From Lachnotalea sp041821265 (lineage in GTDB: Bacteria > Bacillota > Clostridia > Lachnospirales > Lachnospiraceae), in contig JBGUEQ010000019.1 in NCBI GenBank assembly GCA_041821265.1, positions 1 to 64,000 on the forward strand: a DNA stretch of 64,000 bases, written 5' to 3'. The position numbers were made by a program, and so were the translations under genes. Below the pieces are notes generated by a model. It was not told the origin of the DNA. It saw only the letters and a program-made list of their open reading frames with translations, and searched no databases. Numbering within the stretch: position 1 is the stretch's first letter; every line of letters begins with the position of its first letter. Below, piece after piece: positions 33,068 to 42,192 of the stretch.

Positions 33068-35530
33068 ATGTATAATGAACAATTTGAAAAAGAAAAATTC
33101 AAAACAAGTGTTAAGGAAAGCGTTAAAAATTTCTTTCGAAAGACAATTGATGAGGCTTCGCCACTTCAAATTTTTCAAGCGGTATCTTACGCAGTCAAAG
33201 AGGTGATTATTGATAATTGGTTAGATACACAGAAACAATTTGAAGTAGATGACCCTAAGTTTGTATATTATCTCTCAATGGAATTTCTTATGGGAAGAGC
33301 ATTAGGAAATAACCTGGTTAACTTGAGGGCCTATACGGAAGTAATAGAAGCACTTGATGAGCTTGGTGTAGATATTAACACTGTAGAAGATATGGAAGCG
33401 GATGCAGCTTTAGGTAATGGTGGACTGGGCAGACTAGCAGCATGTTTCTTAGATTCGTTGGCAACTCTTGGATATCCAGCATATGGATGTGGAATTCGTT
33501 ATCATTTTGGTATGTTTAAACAAAAAATAGAGAATGGGTTTCAAAAAGAAGTTCCAGATTATTGGTTGGAGCATGGAAATCCGTTTGAACTGAAATTGAC
33601 GGAATACGCAAAAGAAGTTAAATTTGGTGGTTACGTTAGAGTTGCAACAGATATAAACGGGAGAACAAGATTTATTCAAGAAGGATATCAGGCAGTAAGA
33701 GCGGTTCCCTATGATATGCCAATAACAGGATATGGCAACGGGTTTGTTAATACATTAAGAATATGGGATGCTGAACCAATGACGCGTTTTCAACTTGATT
33801 CCTTTGAGAAAGGTGATTACCAAAAGGCAGTAGAACAAGAAAATCTTGCAAGAAATATTTGTGAAGTATTATATCCCAATGATAACCATTATGCAGGAAA
33901 AGAATTGAGATTAAAGCAACAATATTTCTTTATTTCGGCGAGTGTACAGACAGCAATTGAGAAATATAAAAGTACACATACGGATATAAAAAAGTTTTAT
34001 GAAAAAGCAGTATTTCAATTAAATGACACACATCCTACGGTGGCGGTAGCAGAATTGATGCGAATACTTATGGATGAAGAAGAATTAAGTTGGGAAGAAG
34101 CATGGGAAGTAACCACTAAGACATGTGCTTATACAAATCATACTATTATGTCAGAAGCACTTGAGAAATGGCCAATTGAACTTTTTTCCAGATTACTTCC
34201 ACGTATTTATCAGATTGTTGAAGAAATTAATAGAAGATTTGTTCTTACCATACAAGAAAAATATCCTAATAATCAGGAAAAAATAAGAAAAATGGCTATT
34301 ATTTATGACGGTCAGGTGAAAATGGCACATTTAGCAATAGCAGCTGGTTTTTCTGTAAATGGTGTGGCCAAACTTCATACAGAGATTCTGAAAAAGCAGA
34401 CGCTAAAAGATTTCTATGAGATGATGCCAGAGAAATTTAATAATAAAACGAATGGAATTACACAGAGGCGATTTCTAATGCATGGAAATTATCAACTCGC
34501 GGATTGGGTTTCTGCTCACATTGGAAAAGAATGGATTGTAGATTTACCACAAATACACAAAATGGCAGTTTATGTGGATGATGAAAAAGCACAACAAGAA
34601 TTTATGAATATAAAATATCAAAATAAAGTAAGACTTGCCAAATATATAAAGGATCACAATGGATTAGAGGTAGATCCGCGTTCGATTTTCGATGTTCAAG
34701 TAAAAAGATTGCATGAATATAAAAGACAGCTATTAAATATTCTTCATATTATGTACTTATACAATGAAATAAAAGATAACCCTAATATGGAGTTTTACCC
34801 TAGAACATTTATATTTGGAGGAAAAGCGGCAGCAGGATATCAACGTGCGAAGTTAACCATTAAGTTGATTAATTCAGTTGCTGAGGTCATTAATGCCGAT
34901 AAATCCATTGATAATAAAATTAAAATAGTATTTATTGAAGATTATCGTGTATCGAATGCTGAATGGATATTCGCGGCTGCTGATGTAAGCGAACAGATAT
35001 CGACGGCGAGTAAAGAAGCATCTGGAACAAGTAACATGAAATTTATGTTAAATGGAGCACTGACTCTTGGTACAATGGATGGAGCAAACGTTGAAATTAT
35101 TGATGAGGTAGGGGAAGAAAATGCCTTTATATTTGGAATGTCATCTGATGAAGTTATCCAATATGAGCAAGACGGCAACTATCAGCCAATGGAAATTTTT
35201 AATAACGACCAAGATATTAGAAAAGTTTTAATGCAATTAATCAATGGATTCTATTCACCAAATAATCCAGATTTGTTTCGAGAGATTTATAATTCCCTAT
35301 TAAACACAAATTCAACAGACCGAGCAGATACTTATTTTATTTTAAAAGATTTCAAATCATATGCAGAAGCCCAAAAAAGAGTAGAAGTTTCCTATAGAGA
35401 TGAAAAGGGATGGGCGAAAAGTGCAATGTTAAATATGGCATGTTCCGGTAAGTTTACATCGGATAGAACGATTCAACAATATGTAGATGAAATTTGGCAT
35501 TTAGATAAAATTAGTATAAAAGTAAAATAA
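33068..35530 (+). CDS. glgP: Glycogen/alpha-glucan phosphorylase
   Basis: Releases glucose 1-phosphate from alpha-1,4-glucans, using pyridoxal phosphate. The 820-residue length is normal for the GT35 family. The PLP-binding Lys lies in the signature EASGTSNMKFMLNG; GNGGLGRLAACFLDS and the VKRLHEYKRQLLN stretch are intact. AAGGAGG lies seven bases before the ATG. It is monocistronic, with a terminator at 35535-35584. Confidence 0.95.
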   Translation: MYNEQFEKEKFKTSVKESVKNFFRKTIDEASPLQIFQAVSYAVKEVIIDNWLDTQKQFEVDDPKFVYYLSMEFLMGRALGNNLVNLRAYTEVIEALDELGVDINTVEDMEADAALGNGGLGRLAACFLDSLATLGYPAYGCGIRYHFGMFKQKIENGFQKEVPDYWLEHGNPFELKLTEYAKEVKFGGYVRVATDINGRTRFIQEGYQAVRAVPYDMPITGYGNGFVNTLRIWDAEPMTRFQLDSFEKGDYQKAVEQENLARNICEVLYPNDNHYAGKELRLKQQYFFISASVQTAIEKYKSTHTDIKKFYEKAVFQLNDTHPTVAVAELMRILMDEEELSWEEAWEVTTKTCAYTNHTIMSEALEKWPIELFSRLLPRIYQIVEEINRRFVLTIQEKYPNNQEKIRKMAIIYDGQVKMAHLAIAAGFSVNGVAKLHTEILKKQTLKDFYEMMPEKFNNKTNGITQRRFLMHGNYQLADWVSAHIGKEWIVDLPQIHKMAVYVDDEKAQQEFMNIKYQNKVRLAKYIKDHNGLEVDPRSIFDVQVKRLHEYKRQLLNILHIMYLYNEIKDNPNMEFYPRTFIFGGKAAAGYQRAKLTIKLINSVAEVINADKSIDNKIKIVFIEDYRVSNAEWIFAAADVSEQISTASKEASGTSNMKFMLNGALTLGTMDGANVEIIDEVGEENAFIFGMSSDEVIQYEQDGNYQPMEIFNNDQDIRKVLMQLINGFYSPNNPDLFREIYNSLLNTNSTDRADTYFILKDFKSYAEAQKRVEVSYRDEKGWAKSAMLNMACSGKFTSDRTIQQYVDEIWHLDKISIKVK

Positions 35531-35534
35531 TTGG

Positions 35535-35584
35535 AAAAAATAGCAAGTAAATGACATAATGTTAATTTGCTTGCTATTTTTTTT
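35535..35584 (+). terminator. Terminator of glgP
   Basis: Arms 35535-35552 and 35565-35582 pair in 17 of 18 positions, ending in a run of T. Confidence 0.9.
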
Positions 35585-35661
35585 ATGTATTTATTTACAC
35601 AAATTAAAAATAATGATATGATATTTATGGAAAATTACGTTATGAGGAAATGAAGGTAATT

Positions 35662-37215
35662 ATGGAAAAAACGGATAAAAAATCGGTCGACCTACAGATA
35701 ATTATTAGAATACTTATATTAGAAATTATATTTATTTTGGCATTATACAATATATTTATTGTTATGAAGCAGGATAGATTAACTCATAATACACAAAATT
35801 GTACGATTATGGTTATGTTATTTACTTTGGCGAGTATCGGCGTTATTATTTACTTAGAGATTAAACGAAGAAAATTACGAAAAATAGAGCATGTAAATGA
35901 CAATAGTGGAAAGTTGGAATATCTTTCCTTTCATGATTCGTTAACGGGGTTACCAAATAGAGCGTACTTTGATAAAATGATTCCGGTCAAAATGTCAGAA
36001 GCTCAATTGGACAATACGAAGGTTTCGGTAGTTTTTGTCGGTTTAGATAATTTTAAAAAATTGAATGATACACTGGGGCATGTGACGGGTGATGCTATTA
36101 TAAAAGAAGTGGCTAAGAGATTGTTTTCTAATACACAACAAAATATTGAAACAGTAAGATTTGGTGGAGATGAATTTATTGTTGTTAGCTCCGGTCATAA
36201 AGATATCTTTGAGATTTCTCATAGTGTGAATAATATAAAACAAGTTTTTAAAAATGGATTTGATATTAATAATAAGAAAATTCACGTTACTGCAAGTTTA
36301 GGATATGCCGTTTATCCAGATCAAGCTCAAGAATCAAAGATGCTCTTACAATATGCTGATATTGCGATGTATCATGCGAAAGAGTTGGGCAAGAATAAAG
36401 TGCTTATGTTTAAACCTGATATGAGCAATAATATGCAAAATAGAATGTTACTAGAGCAGAAGATAGTTGAATGTATTAAAAATGATGGCTTTGAAATGTA
36501 CTATCAACCACAATATGATTTCTTCAAAAATCAGTTTAGAGGATTTGAGGCATTAATACGATGGAATGATGAAGAACTTGGCTGGATTAGTCCTGCGATT
36601 TTTATACCGATTGCCGAAGAAAGTGGTGACATTATAGAGCTAGGTGAATGGGTTCTGAGAGAAGTATGTAGTACATGGGTTAGCTGGAAGAAAAAATATG
36701 GACATGTTGGAATTATATCCGTGAATGTATCTGCAGTTCAATTAACGAAACCGGATTTTGTAGAACTCGTAGATCGGATTATAAAAGAATATAAAATTAT
36801 TCCAAATGAACTAGAACTTGAGATAACAGAAAGCGTATTTATACATGATATCGAGAGTATAATTATAACATTAAATAAATTGAAAGCAATTGGTGTTAGC
36901 TTGTCGCTAGATGATTTTGGAACAGGATATTCTTCGCTTACCTATTTAAAAGATTTGCCAATGGATACATTAAAGATAGATAAGTCCTTTATTAGTAATA
37001 TAACAGAAAATAATAGGCAGGCAGAGATTACAGACGCACTCATTGAATTGGTGCATAAATTAGATATGGAGACAATTGCTGAGGGTGTTGAGACAAAAGA
37101 ACAATATGATTTTTTACGTTATATGAAGTGTGATAATATTCAAGGATACTTCACAGGCAAGCCAATGAATGAACAATCAGCAGCAGAATTAATTAAAAAT
37201 AAATGTTACGCATAA
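35662..37215 (+). CDS. Membrane GGDEF-EAL protein (c-di-GMP turnover)
   Basis: A 517-residue protein. Two membrane helices at about 10-34 and 46-66 are followed by a GGDEF domain at about 90-250 with the intact active site FGGDEF, and an EAL domain at about 270-515 with FEALIRW, DDFGTGYSSL and the EGVET loop intact. Both making and breaking c-di-GMP are therefore possible; which one prevails cannot be read from the sequence. I use the ATG at 35662 with AAGG five bases upstream; the ATG at 35650 has its GAGG too close. c-di-GMP usually acts on motility and surface attachment. Confidence 0.88.
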   Translation: MEKTDKKSVDLQIIIRILILEIIFILALYNIFIVMKQDRLTHNTQNCTIMVMLFTLASIGVIIYLEIKRRKLRKIEHVNDNSGKLEYLSFHDSLTGLPNRAYFDKMIPVKMSEAQLDNTKVSVVFVGLDNFKKLNDTLGHVTGDAIIKEVAKRLFSNTQQNIETVRFGGDEFIVVSSGHKDIFEISHSVNNIKQVFKNGFDINNKKIHVTASLGYAVYPDQAQESKMLLQYADIAMYHAKELGKNKVLMFKPDMSNNMQNRMLLEQKIVECIKNDGFEMYYQPQYDFFKNQFRGFEALIRWNDEELGWISPAIFIPIAEESGDIIELGEWVLREVCSTWVSWKKKYGHVGIISVNVSAVQLTKPDFVELVDRIIKEYKIIPNELELEITESVFIHDIESIIITLNKLKAIGVSLSLDDFGTGYSSLTYLKDLPMDTLKIDKSFISNITENNRQAEITDALIELVHKLDMETIAEGVETKEQYDFLRYMKCDNIQGYFTGKPMNEQSAAELIKNKCYA

Positions 37216-37216
37216 G

Positions 37217-37248
37217 AAAGCAGAGTAGGTTAATATACTCTGCTTTTT
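37217..37248 (+). terminator. Terminator of the GGDEF-EAL gene
   Basis: AAAGCAGAGTA at 37217-37227 pairs with TACTCTGCTTT at 37236-37246, with five T at the end. Confidence 0.85.
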
Positions 37249-37284
37249 CGCATATATTGTTAAGAAGAAGCAGGAGATGCGTAC

Positions 37285-38196
37285 ATGAAAAAATTTTATA
37301 AAAATATAATTTCAATTATTATTATTATACTATTGTTGCCATATGTAATTACTACTACGTTCAAAGGAGGGATTAATTTTGCCAAAGAGGATAACACAGT
37401 AAGTACAAAGACAGTATTAGTTTATGATAATAAAGTAAAATTAAATCTTGATATTGAACAATATATTATTGGGGTAGTTGCTTCACAAATTCCGATCTAT
37501 TACGAAAAAGAAGCAATGAAAGCTCAAGCAGTTATTGCCAGAACTTCTGTGATTAAAAAAATTGGAAATAGAGAAAGTATTAATACAAGCGAAATGAACT
37601 TAGGGTATATGAATATGGTACAAATGGAAGAATATTGGGGATATGATAGGTTTTTTGAATATTATAATATGTTAGAAGAAATTGTAAATGGGACGAAAGG
37701 AGAAGTGCTTGAATACGAAGGAAATCCAATTGAAGCTGCGTTTCATGCAGTGAGTATAGGAACTACAAGAAGTGGTGCTAGTGCGATGAATAATGATGAT
37801 TATCCCTATCTAACGAGTGTGAAAAGTGAAAAAGATGTGGAATCTGAAGATTATATGACGACAATTACTACTTCCTTTGAAAAAATAAGCGATATATTCC
37901 AAGACAATATTACAGAATTACCAGAAATTATCTCATCAGATGAGTTGGGCTATGTAGAAAAAATTAAAATAAATAATCAAATAATTAGTGGAGAAAAATT
38001 TAGAAAAAAACTTTCACTTCCATCCGCATGTTTTGAAATGAAACTAGTATCAGGAGCAATAAAAATAACGGTAATAGGAAAAGGTCATGGTTTGGGACTT
38101 AGCCAATATGGAGCGAATGAAATGGCCAAAGAGGGAAAAAATTATATAGATATATTAAATTATTATTATCAAAATATCAATATAGTAAATGAATAA
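37285..38196 (+). CDS. spoIID: Stage II sporulation protein D
   Basis: A lytic transglycosylase of the engulfment machine. The 303-residue protein has a signal anchor at about 7-27, then the family marks QYIIGVVASQIPIYYEKEAMKAQAVIARTSVIKK and, at the end, GKGHGLGLSQYGANEMAKEG. The catalytic Glu of Bacillus SpoIID (VVxxEMP) falls here at VVASQIP, where Gln replaces Glu, which is unusual. It is followed by a SpoIIQ-like gene, the usual order in clostridia. Confidence 0.88.
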   Translation: MKKFYKNIISIIIIILLLPYVITTTFKGGINFAKEDNTVSTKTVLVYDNKVKLNLDIEQYIIGVVASQIPIYYEKEAMKAQAVIARTSVIKKIGNRESINTSEMNLGYMNMVQMEEYWGYDRFFEYYNMLEEIVNGTKGEVLEYEGNPIEAAFHAVSIGTTRSGASAMNNDDYPYLTSVKSEKDVESEDYMTTITTSFEKISDIFQDNITELPEIISSDELGYVEKIKINNQIISGEKFRKKLSLPSACFEMKLVSGAIKITVIGKGHGLGLSQYGANEMAKEGKNYIDILNYYYQNINIVNE

Positions 38197-38275
38197 AATC
38201 TGATAATCGGGCAAACCTATGACTAAAGAGGATAAGTTTTGCTTATTTCTTTAACTTAAAGCAGAGGTGATTATT

Positions 38276-39145
38276 ATGATGAGAAAAAATTTTACGGGAA
38301 AGTTTAAGAACAAAGTAGCAGTTGTTGGTGCAATCGCATTTGTAGCAGTTTCAGCTGCGGTCGTAGGAACCAATCTATTATCATCAGACAATACAAAAGA
38401 TGATAGTACAAACCTTGTTGATTTAAATGAGTTACCAGACACTGCACAAGCCACTACGAGCAATGAAGAGACAAAAGTAGACACAGTGGCAGAAGAAAAT
38501 ATTCAAGCAAATAATTATTCGCCAGAGGAATTTGGTATGGATAATGTAATGGACGCAACAGATGAAGTGAAGGAAGAGACGGATGAAAGTGCTCTGTTAG
38601 ACAAAGTAGGTGTGAATGATAGCGTATCAGAGGAAGACGATACGGCTATAGCAAGTAATGACACAGTTGCAACAAATGATGATGCAAAGAAGCAAACAAC
38701 AGTTTCTACAGCAGCAATCCAAACACCAAATTTTCAAGCAGAAAATAAAATGGTGTGGCCAGTATCCGGCAATGTTCTAATTAACTATAGCATGGATAGC
38801 ACTGTTTATTTTGCAACATTAAACCAATACAAATATAATTCAGCATTAATTATTCAAGGGGACGTTAATACAAAAGTAAGTGCAGCAGCAGATGGTGTGG
38901 TTGAGGAGATTTATACAAATGAGGAAACGGGTATTACAATGAAAGTAAATCTTGGAAATGGCTATACCGCTATTTATGGACAATTGAAAGAAACGTTAGT
39001 AAAGCAAGGGGATGTTATTGCAAAAGGATCTGCTATAGGTTATATCAGTGAACCAACTAAGTATTATAGTGTAGAAGGTAGTAATCTTTATTTTAAAGTA
39101 ATGAAAGATAATTCACCAGTCAATCCTATGAATTATTTAGAATAG
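38276..39145 (+). CDS. spoIIQ: SpoIIQ-like M23 domain protein, active site lost
   Basis: A 289-residue protein with a membrane span at about 15-35, a Thr/Asp/Glu-rich linker of about 100 residues, and a C-terminal LytM/M23 fold at about 160-289 (MVWPVSGNVLINYS, VSAAADGVVEEIYTNEETG, YTAIYGQLKETLVKQGDVIAKGSAIGYIS). The first zinc-binding His and Asp positions read ALIIQGD and the last HxH reads YFKV, so it is probably not an enzyme. In Bacillus, SpoIIQ is likewise inactive and forms a channel with SpoIIIAH. I use the ATG at 38276 with GAGG eight bases upstream. Confidence 0.82.
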   Translation: MMRKNFTGKFKNKVAVVGAIAFVAVSAAVVGTNLLSSDNTKDDSTNLVDLNELPDTAQATTSNEETKVDTVAEENIQANNYSPEEFGMDNVMDATDEVKEETDESALLDKVGVNDSVSEEDDTAIASNDTVATNDDAKKQTTVSTAAIQTPNFQAENKMVWPVSGNVLINYSMDSTVYFATLNQYKYNSALIIQGDVNTKVSAAADGVVEEIYTNEETGITMKVNLGNGYTAIYGQLKETLVKQGDVIAKGSAIGYISEPTKYYSVEGSNLYFKVMKDNSPVNPMNYLE

Positions 39146-39322
39146 TGTTAACAAAAATTAATATTTTGAATATAATAACTATATAATGTAGTAAGCCCTT
39201 CAACGAGAAACTACATATCTAAAAAATATGCAATCGAACTTTTTTACATTAGCTTCTCGTAGGTATTATAGGGTGAAATACATTGAATACAATACTATTT
39301 ATGTCGATTGCTTTAGATAGAT

Positions 39323-39358
39323 TAAAGGACGTTTCGTAAGAAATGTCCTTTATATTTT
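39323..39358 (+). terminator. Terminator in the spoIIQ-like/GIY-YIG gap
   Basis: TAAAGGACGTTTC (39323-39335) pairs with GAAATGTCCTTTA (39340-39352) around GTAA, with a T-rich tail. The rest of 39146-39457 is AT-rich and I see no gene in it. Confidence 0.75.
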
Positions 39359-39457
39359 GTAGACGATAAATTATTTTCGTATTATACTAAAACTATAAAA
39401 TATCAATGATCTATAAGAATCAAGGATTAAGTGTTGGTGTTGGAGTTGGAGAAGCGA

Positions 39458-39712
39458 ATGAATTATACATATATTGTAAAGTGTAGTGATAATACACTTT
39501 ATACTGGGTGGACAAACAATCTTGAAAAGAGAATAGAGGCTCATAATAGCAAAAAAGGAGCAAAATACACGAAGTCTAGAATTCCTGTTGTATTAGAATA
39601 TTATGAAACATTTGAAAGTAAAGAAGAAGCAATGAGGCGAGAATACATGATAAAAAGATGGCCCCGAAAGAAAAAAGAGGAGTTAATAAGTTCAAAAAAA
39701 CGAATTAGTTAA
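39458..39712 (+). CDS. GIY-YIG domain protein (UPF0213 type)
   Basis: An 84-residue protein made up of a single GIY-YIG nuclease-fold domain: YTYIVKCSDNTLYTGWTNNLEKRIEAHNS, KGAKYTKSR and the final catalytic Glu region EAMRREYMIKRW. Such short proteins (YhbQ/YazA type) are widespread and have been linked with DNA repair, without firm substrates. I place the start at ATG 39458 behind GGAG. Confidence 0.85.
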   Translation: MNYTYIVKCSDNTLYTGWTNNLEKRIEAHNSKKGAKYTKSRIPVVLEYYETFESKEEAMRREYMIKRWPRKKKEELISSKKRIS

Positions 39713-39748
39713 TCAATTAAGACTAATCTAACTCGTTTTAGCTTACTA

Positions 39749-40417
39749 TTATAATCCAACTGGCATACCGGCAACAAAGTAGTACATTAATATAAAATGA
39801 CAAATACTACCGCCCAGAACAAAGAGATGAAATATTTCGTGTGAACCAAAATTGGAATGGTTTTTATTGAAAATAGGAAGCTTTAAAGCATAGATAATTC
39901 CACCTACGGTATAAATTAACCCACCAGCTAAAAGCCATCCAAATGCAGCAGCGGAGAGAGCGTTAATCAGTGGTGTAAATGCTAATACACATACCCAGCC
40001 CATTGCAATGTACAAAATAGAAGAAAACCATTTCGGACAAGTAATCCAACAAGCTTTAATAATAATTCCGATGAGCGCGATTCCCCATACTAAGAAAAAT
40101 AGTGTTTTACCAGTTCTGCCACCTAGTACAATTAAGCAAATTGGTGTGTAGGAACCTGCAATTAATACAAAAATCATAATATGGTCAAGCTTTCGTAAGA
40201 TTCGATTTTTTTTCTCGGATAGATTAAACGAATGGTAAGTTGTACTTGCACCATATAATAGAATCATACTTACTATAAAAATAGCCAATGAAATGATGTG
40301 AATCCTATCGGGCTCATTTGCTGCTTTAATAAGCAGCGGGGTTGCCGCGAATAAAGCCATTAACATTCCTATAAAATGTGTGATTGCACTTCCTGGGTCT
40401 TTGGGTCTGAATTTCAT
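39749..40417 (-). CDS. Hemolysin III / PAQR family membrane protein
   Basis: A 222-residue membrane protein with seven predicted helices. The PAQR family marks are present: DPGSAITHFIGM near the start with a conserved His, YHSFNLSEKKNRILRKLDHIMIFVLIAGSYTPICL in the middle, and NFGSHEIFHLFVLGGSICHF at the end, which contain the metal-binding His residues. Despite the old name, its function is probably in membrane lipid homeostasis. AAGGAG precedes the ATG. Confidence 0.88.
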   Translation of the reverse strand: MKFRPKDPGSAITHFIGMLMALFAATPLLIKAANEPDRIHIISLAIFIVSMILLYGASTTYHSFNLSEKKNRILRKLDHIMIFVLIAGSYTPICLIVLGGRTGKTLFFLVWGIALIGIIIKACWITCPKWFSSILYIAMGWVCVLAFTPLINALSAAAFGWLLAGGLIYTVGGIIYALKLPIFNKNHSNFGSHEIFHLFVLGGSICHFILMYYFVAGMPVGL

Positions 40418-40679
40418 AATTAACTCCTTTCAAATGAGTGGCTAGTTCAAAGCGATTCGCCCTGCAGGGCTTCTTGTGTAACAATGACAACATGTAGTTA
40501 TTAATACTATGTGTAGTATATACATATACTACACCATAATATGTATTAAATCAATTAAAAAAAACTTACATTTACATTAAATGGTACTAATAGACCTTGT
40601 TATATCGTATTATTTATAGTAACATAAGATAGAACACAATTTTGAAAAATCATGCAATTGCAGAAAAGGGGGACTTAAT

Positions 40680-41123
40680 GTGTACGAAATGTATTGGTTA
40701 ATTCTTTTTATAGTATTGCTAGTAATAGAAATAGCAACCTTGGGCTTAACAACAATTTGGTTTGCCGGTGGAGCGATTGTAGCATTTGTAGCATGTGTTT
40801 TTGGAGCTCCAGTAGGGATTCAGTTAGTGCTATTTTTCTTAGTGTCATTGTTTTTGCTAGTTGTCACAAGACCAATTGCAGTGAAATATCTGAATAAGAA
40901 TAGAACAAAGACTAATGCAGAAAGTCTTATTGGTGAAACAGGTGTTGTATCATATGATATTAATAATTTGAAAAGTCAAGGCAGTGTTATGATTCATGGT
41001 CAGGAGTGGACAGCAAGAACAACAAATGAAGAAGAAACAATAACCAAAGACCACTTAGTAATTATTAAGGCAATCAGCGGAGTCAAACTTATTGTAGAAG
41101 AAAAAATGGAGGAAATAAAATAA
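40680..41123 (+). CDS. NfeD-like membrane protein
   Basis: A 147-residue protein with three or four membrane helices in its first 75 residues (EMYWLILFIVLLVIEIATLGLTTIWFAGGAIVAFVACVF), followed by an OB-fold domain (LIGETGVVSYDINNLKSQGSVMIHGQEWTART). It starts with GTG at 40680 behind GGGGG. Its stop overlaps the ATG of the SPFH gene by one base, and NfeD-SPFH pairs form membrane microdomain scaffolds in many bacteria. Confidence 0.87.
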   Translation: MYEMYWLILFIVLLVIEIATLGLTTIWFAGGAIVAFVACVFGAPVGIQLVLFFLVSLFLLVVTRPIAVKYLNKNRTKTNAESLIGETGVVSYDINNLKSQGSVMIHGQEWTARTTNEEETITKDHLVIIKAISGVKLIVEEKMEEIK

Positions 41124-42043
41124 TGCAAATTTTCGTATTAGTACTAATCGTTATCGTTTTATTAATATTAGCATCATGTATTAAAATCGTTCCACAGGCA
41201 CAGGCACTTATTCTTGAGAGGTTAGGCGGGTATCAAGATACTTGGGGCGTAGGGTTACATATAAGAGTACCTTTTATTGACCGAGTTGCTAAGAAAGTAA
41301 ATTTAAAAGAACAAGTTGTAGACTTTGCACCACAACCAGTTATTACCAAAGATAATGTAACAATGAGAATCGATACAGTAGTATTTTATCAGATTACAGA
41401 TCCTAAATTATTTGCATATGGTGTTGAGAATCCACTCATGGCAATTGAGAATCTTACAGCTACTTCGTTAAGAAATATCATTGGTGATTTGGAACTTGAT
41501 CAAACACTTACATCAAGAGAATTAATTAATACGAAGATGAGAGTAACACTAGATGTTGCGACTGATCCATGGGGAATTAAAGTGAATCGAGTTGAACTTA
41601 AGAATATTATTCCACCAGCAGCAATTCAGGATGCGATGGAGAAACAGATGAAGGCAGAACGTGAGAGAAGAGAATCAATCCTTAGAGCTGAAGGCGAGAA
41701 GCGATCAACTATTTTAGTGGCAGAAGGTAAGAAAGAATCTGTAATATTAGATGCTGAGGCAGAGAAACAGTCCGTTATTCTTAGAGCAGAAGCAAAGAAA
41801 GAAGCTACTATTCGAGAAGCTGAAGGTGAAGCATTAGCAATTGCTAAGATTCAACAGGCTAAGGCAGATGGTCTTCGTTTCTTGAAAGCTGCGAATGCAG
41901 ATGATGCCGTATTACAGTTGAAGAGTTTAGAGGCTTTTGAGAAGGCAGCAGATGGCAAAGCGACTAAGATTATTGTTCCATCAAACATTCAAGGAATGGC
42001 AGGAATGATTAAAGCAATAACAGAGGTTGCTCAAGACAATTAG
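41123..42043 (+). CDS. SPFH/band 7 (stomatin-like) protein, QmcA type
   Basis: A 306-residue scaffold protein with an N-terminal membrane helix at about 2-18, an SPFH domain at about 20-180 (VPQAQALILERLGGYQDTW, TTSLRNIIGDLELDQTL), and a coiled coil at about 190-250 built of AEGEK/AEAEK-like repeats. It is translationally coupled to the NfeD partner. It likely oligomerises at the membrane and organises or controls membrane proteases. Confidence 0.9.
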   Translation: MQIFVLVLIVIVLLILASCIKIVPQAQALILERLGGYQDTWGVGLHIRVPFIDRVAKKVNLKEQVVDFAPQPVITKDNVTMRIDTVVFYQITDPKLFAYGVENPLMAIENLTATSLRNIIGDLELDQTLTSRELINTKMRVTLDVATDPWGIKVNRVELKNIIPPAAIQDAMEKQMKAERERRESILRAEGEKRSTILVAEGKKESVILDAEAEKQSVILRAEAKKEATIREAEGEALAIAKIQQAKADGLRFLKAANADDAVLQLKSLEAFEKAADGKATKIIVPSNIQGMAGMIKAITEVAQDN

Positions 42044-42192
42044 TTTAATGAGAGAATGTCAGAGATGAAATAACAATAAATGTTGTAAACTAGCATTCAT
42101 TGTTTGACAGCGGTAGAGGATTTTATAATCCCTGCCGCTGTTTGTGTATCTATTTAGCGCCTAATTGCGTTTGGGTAAAGGAGATAATCTGT

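Noticed and set aside
38206..38260. GGGCAAACC followed by AAAGAGGA before the spoIIQ-like gene, resembling the core of a c-di-GMP-I riboswitch
   Set aside because: The second half of the aptamer (GGACGCAAAGCC and the following stem) is absent and the space to the gene is too short.
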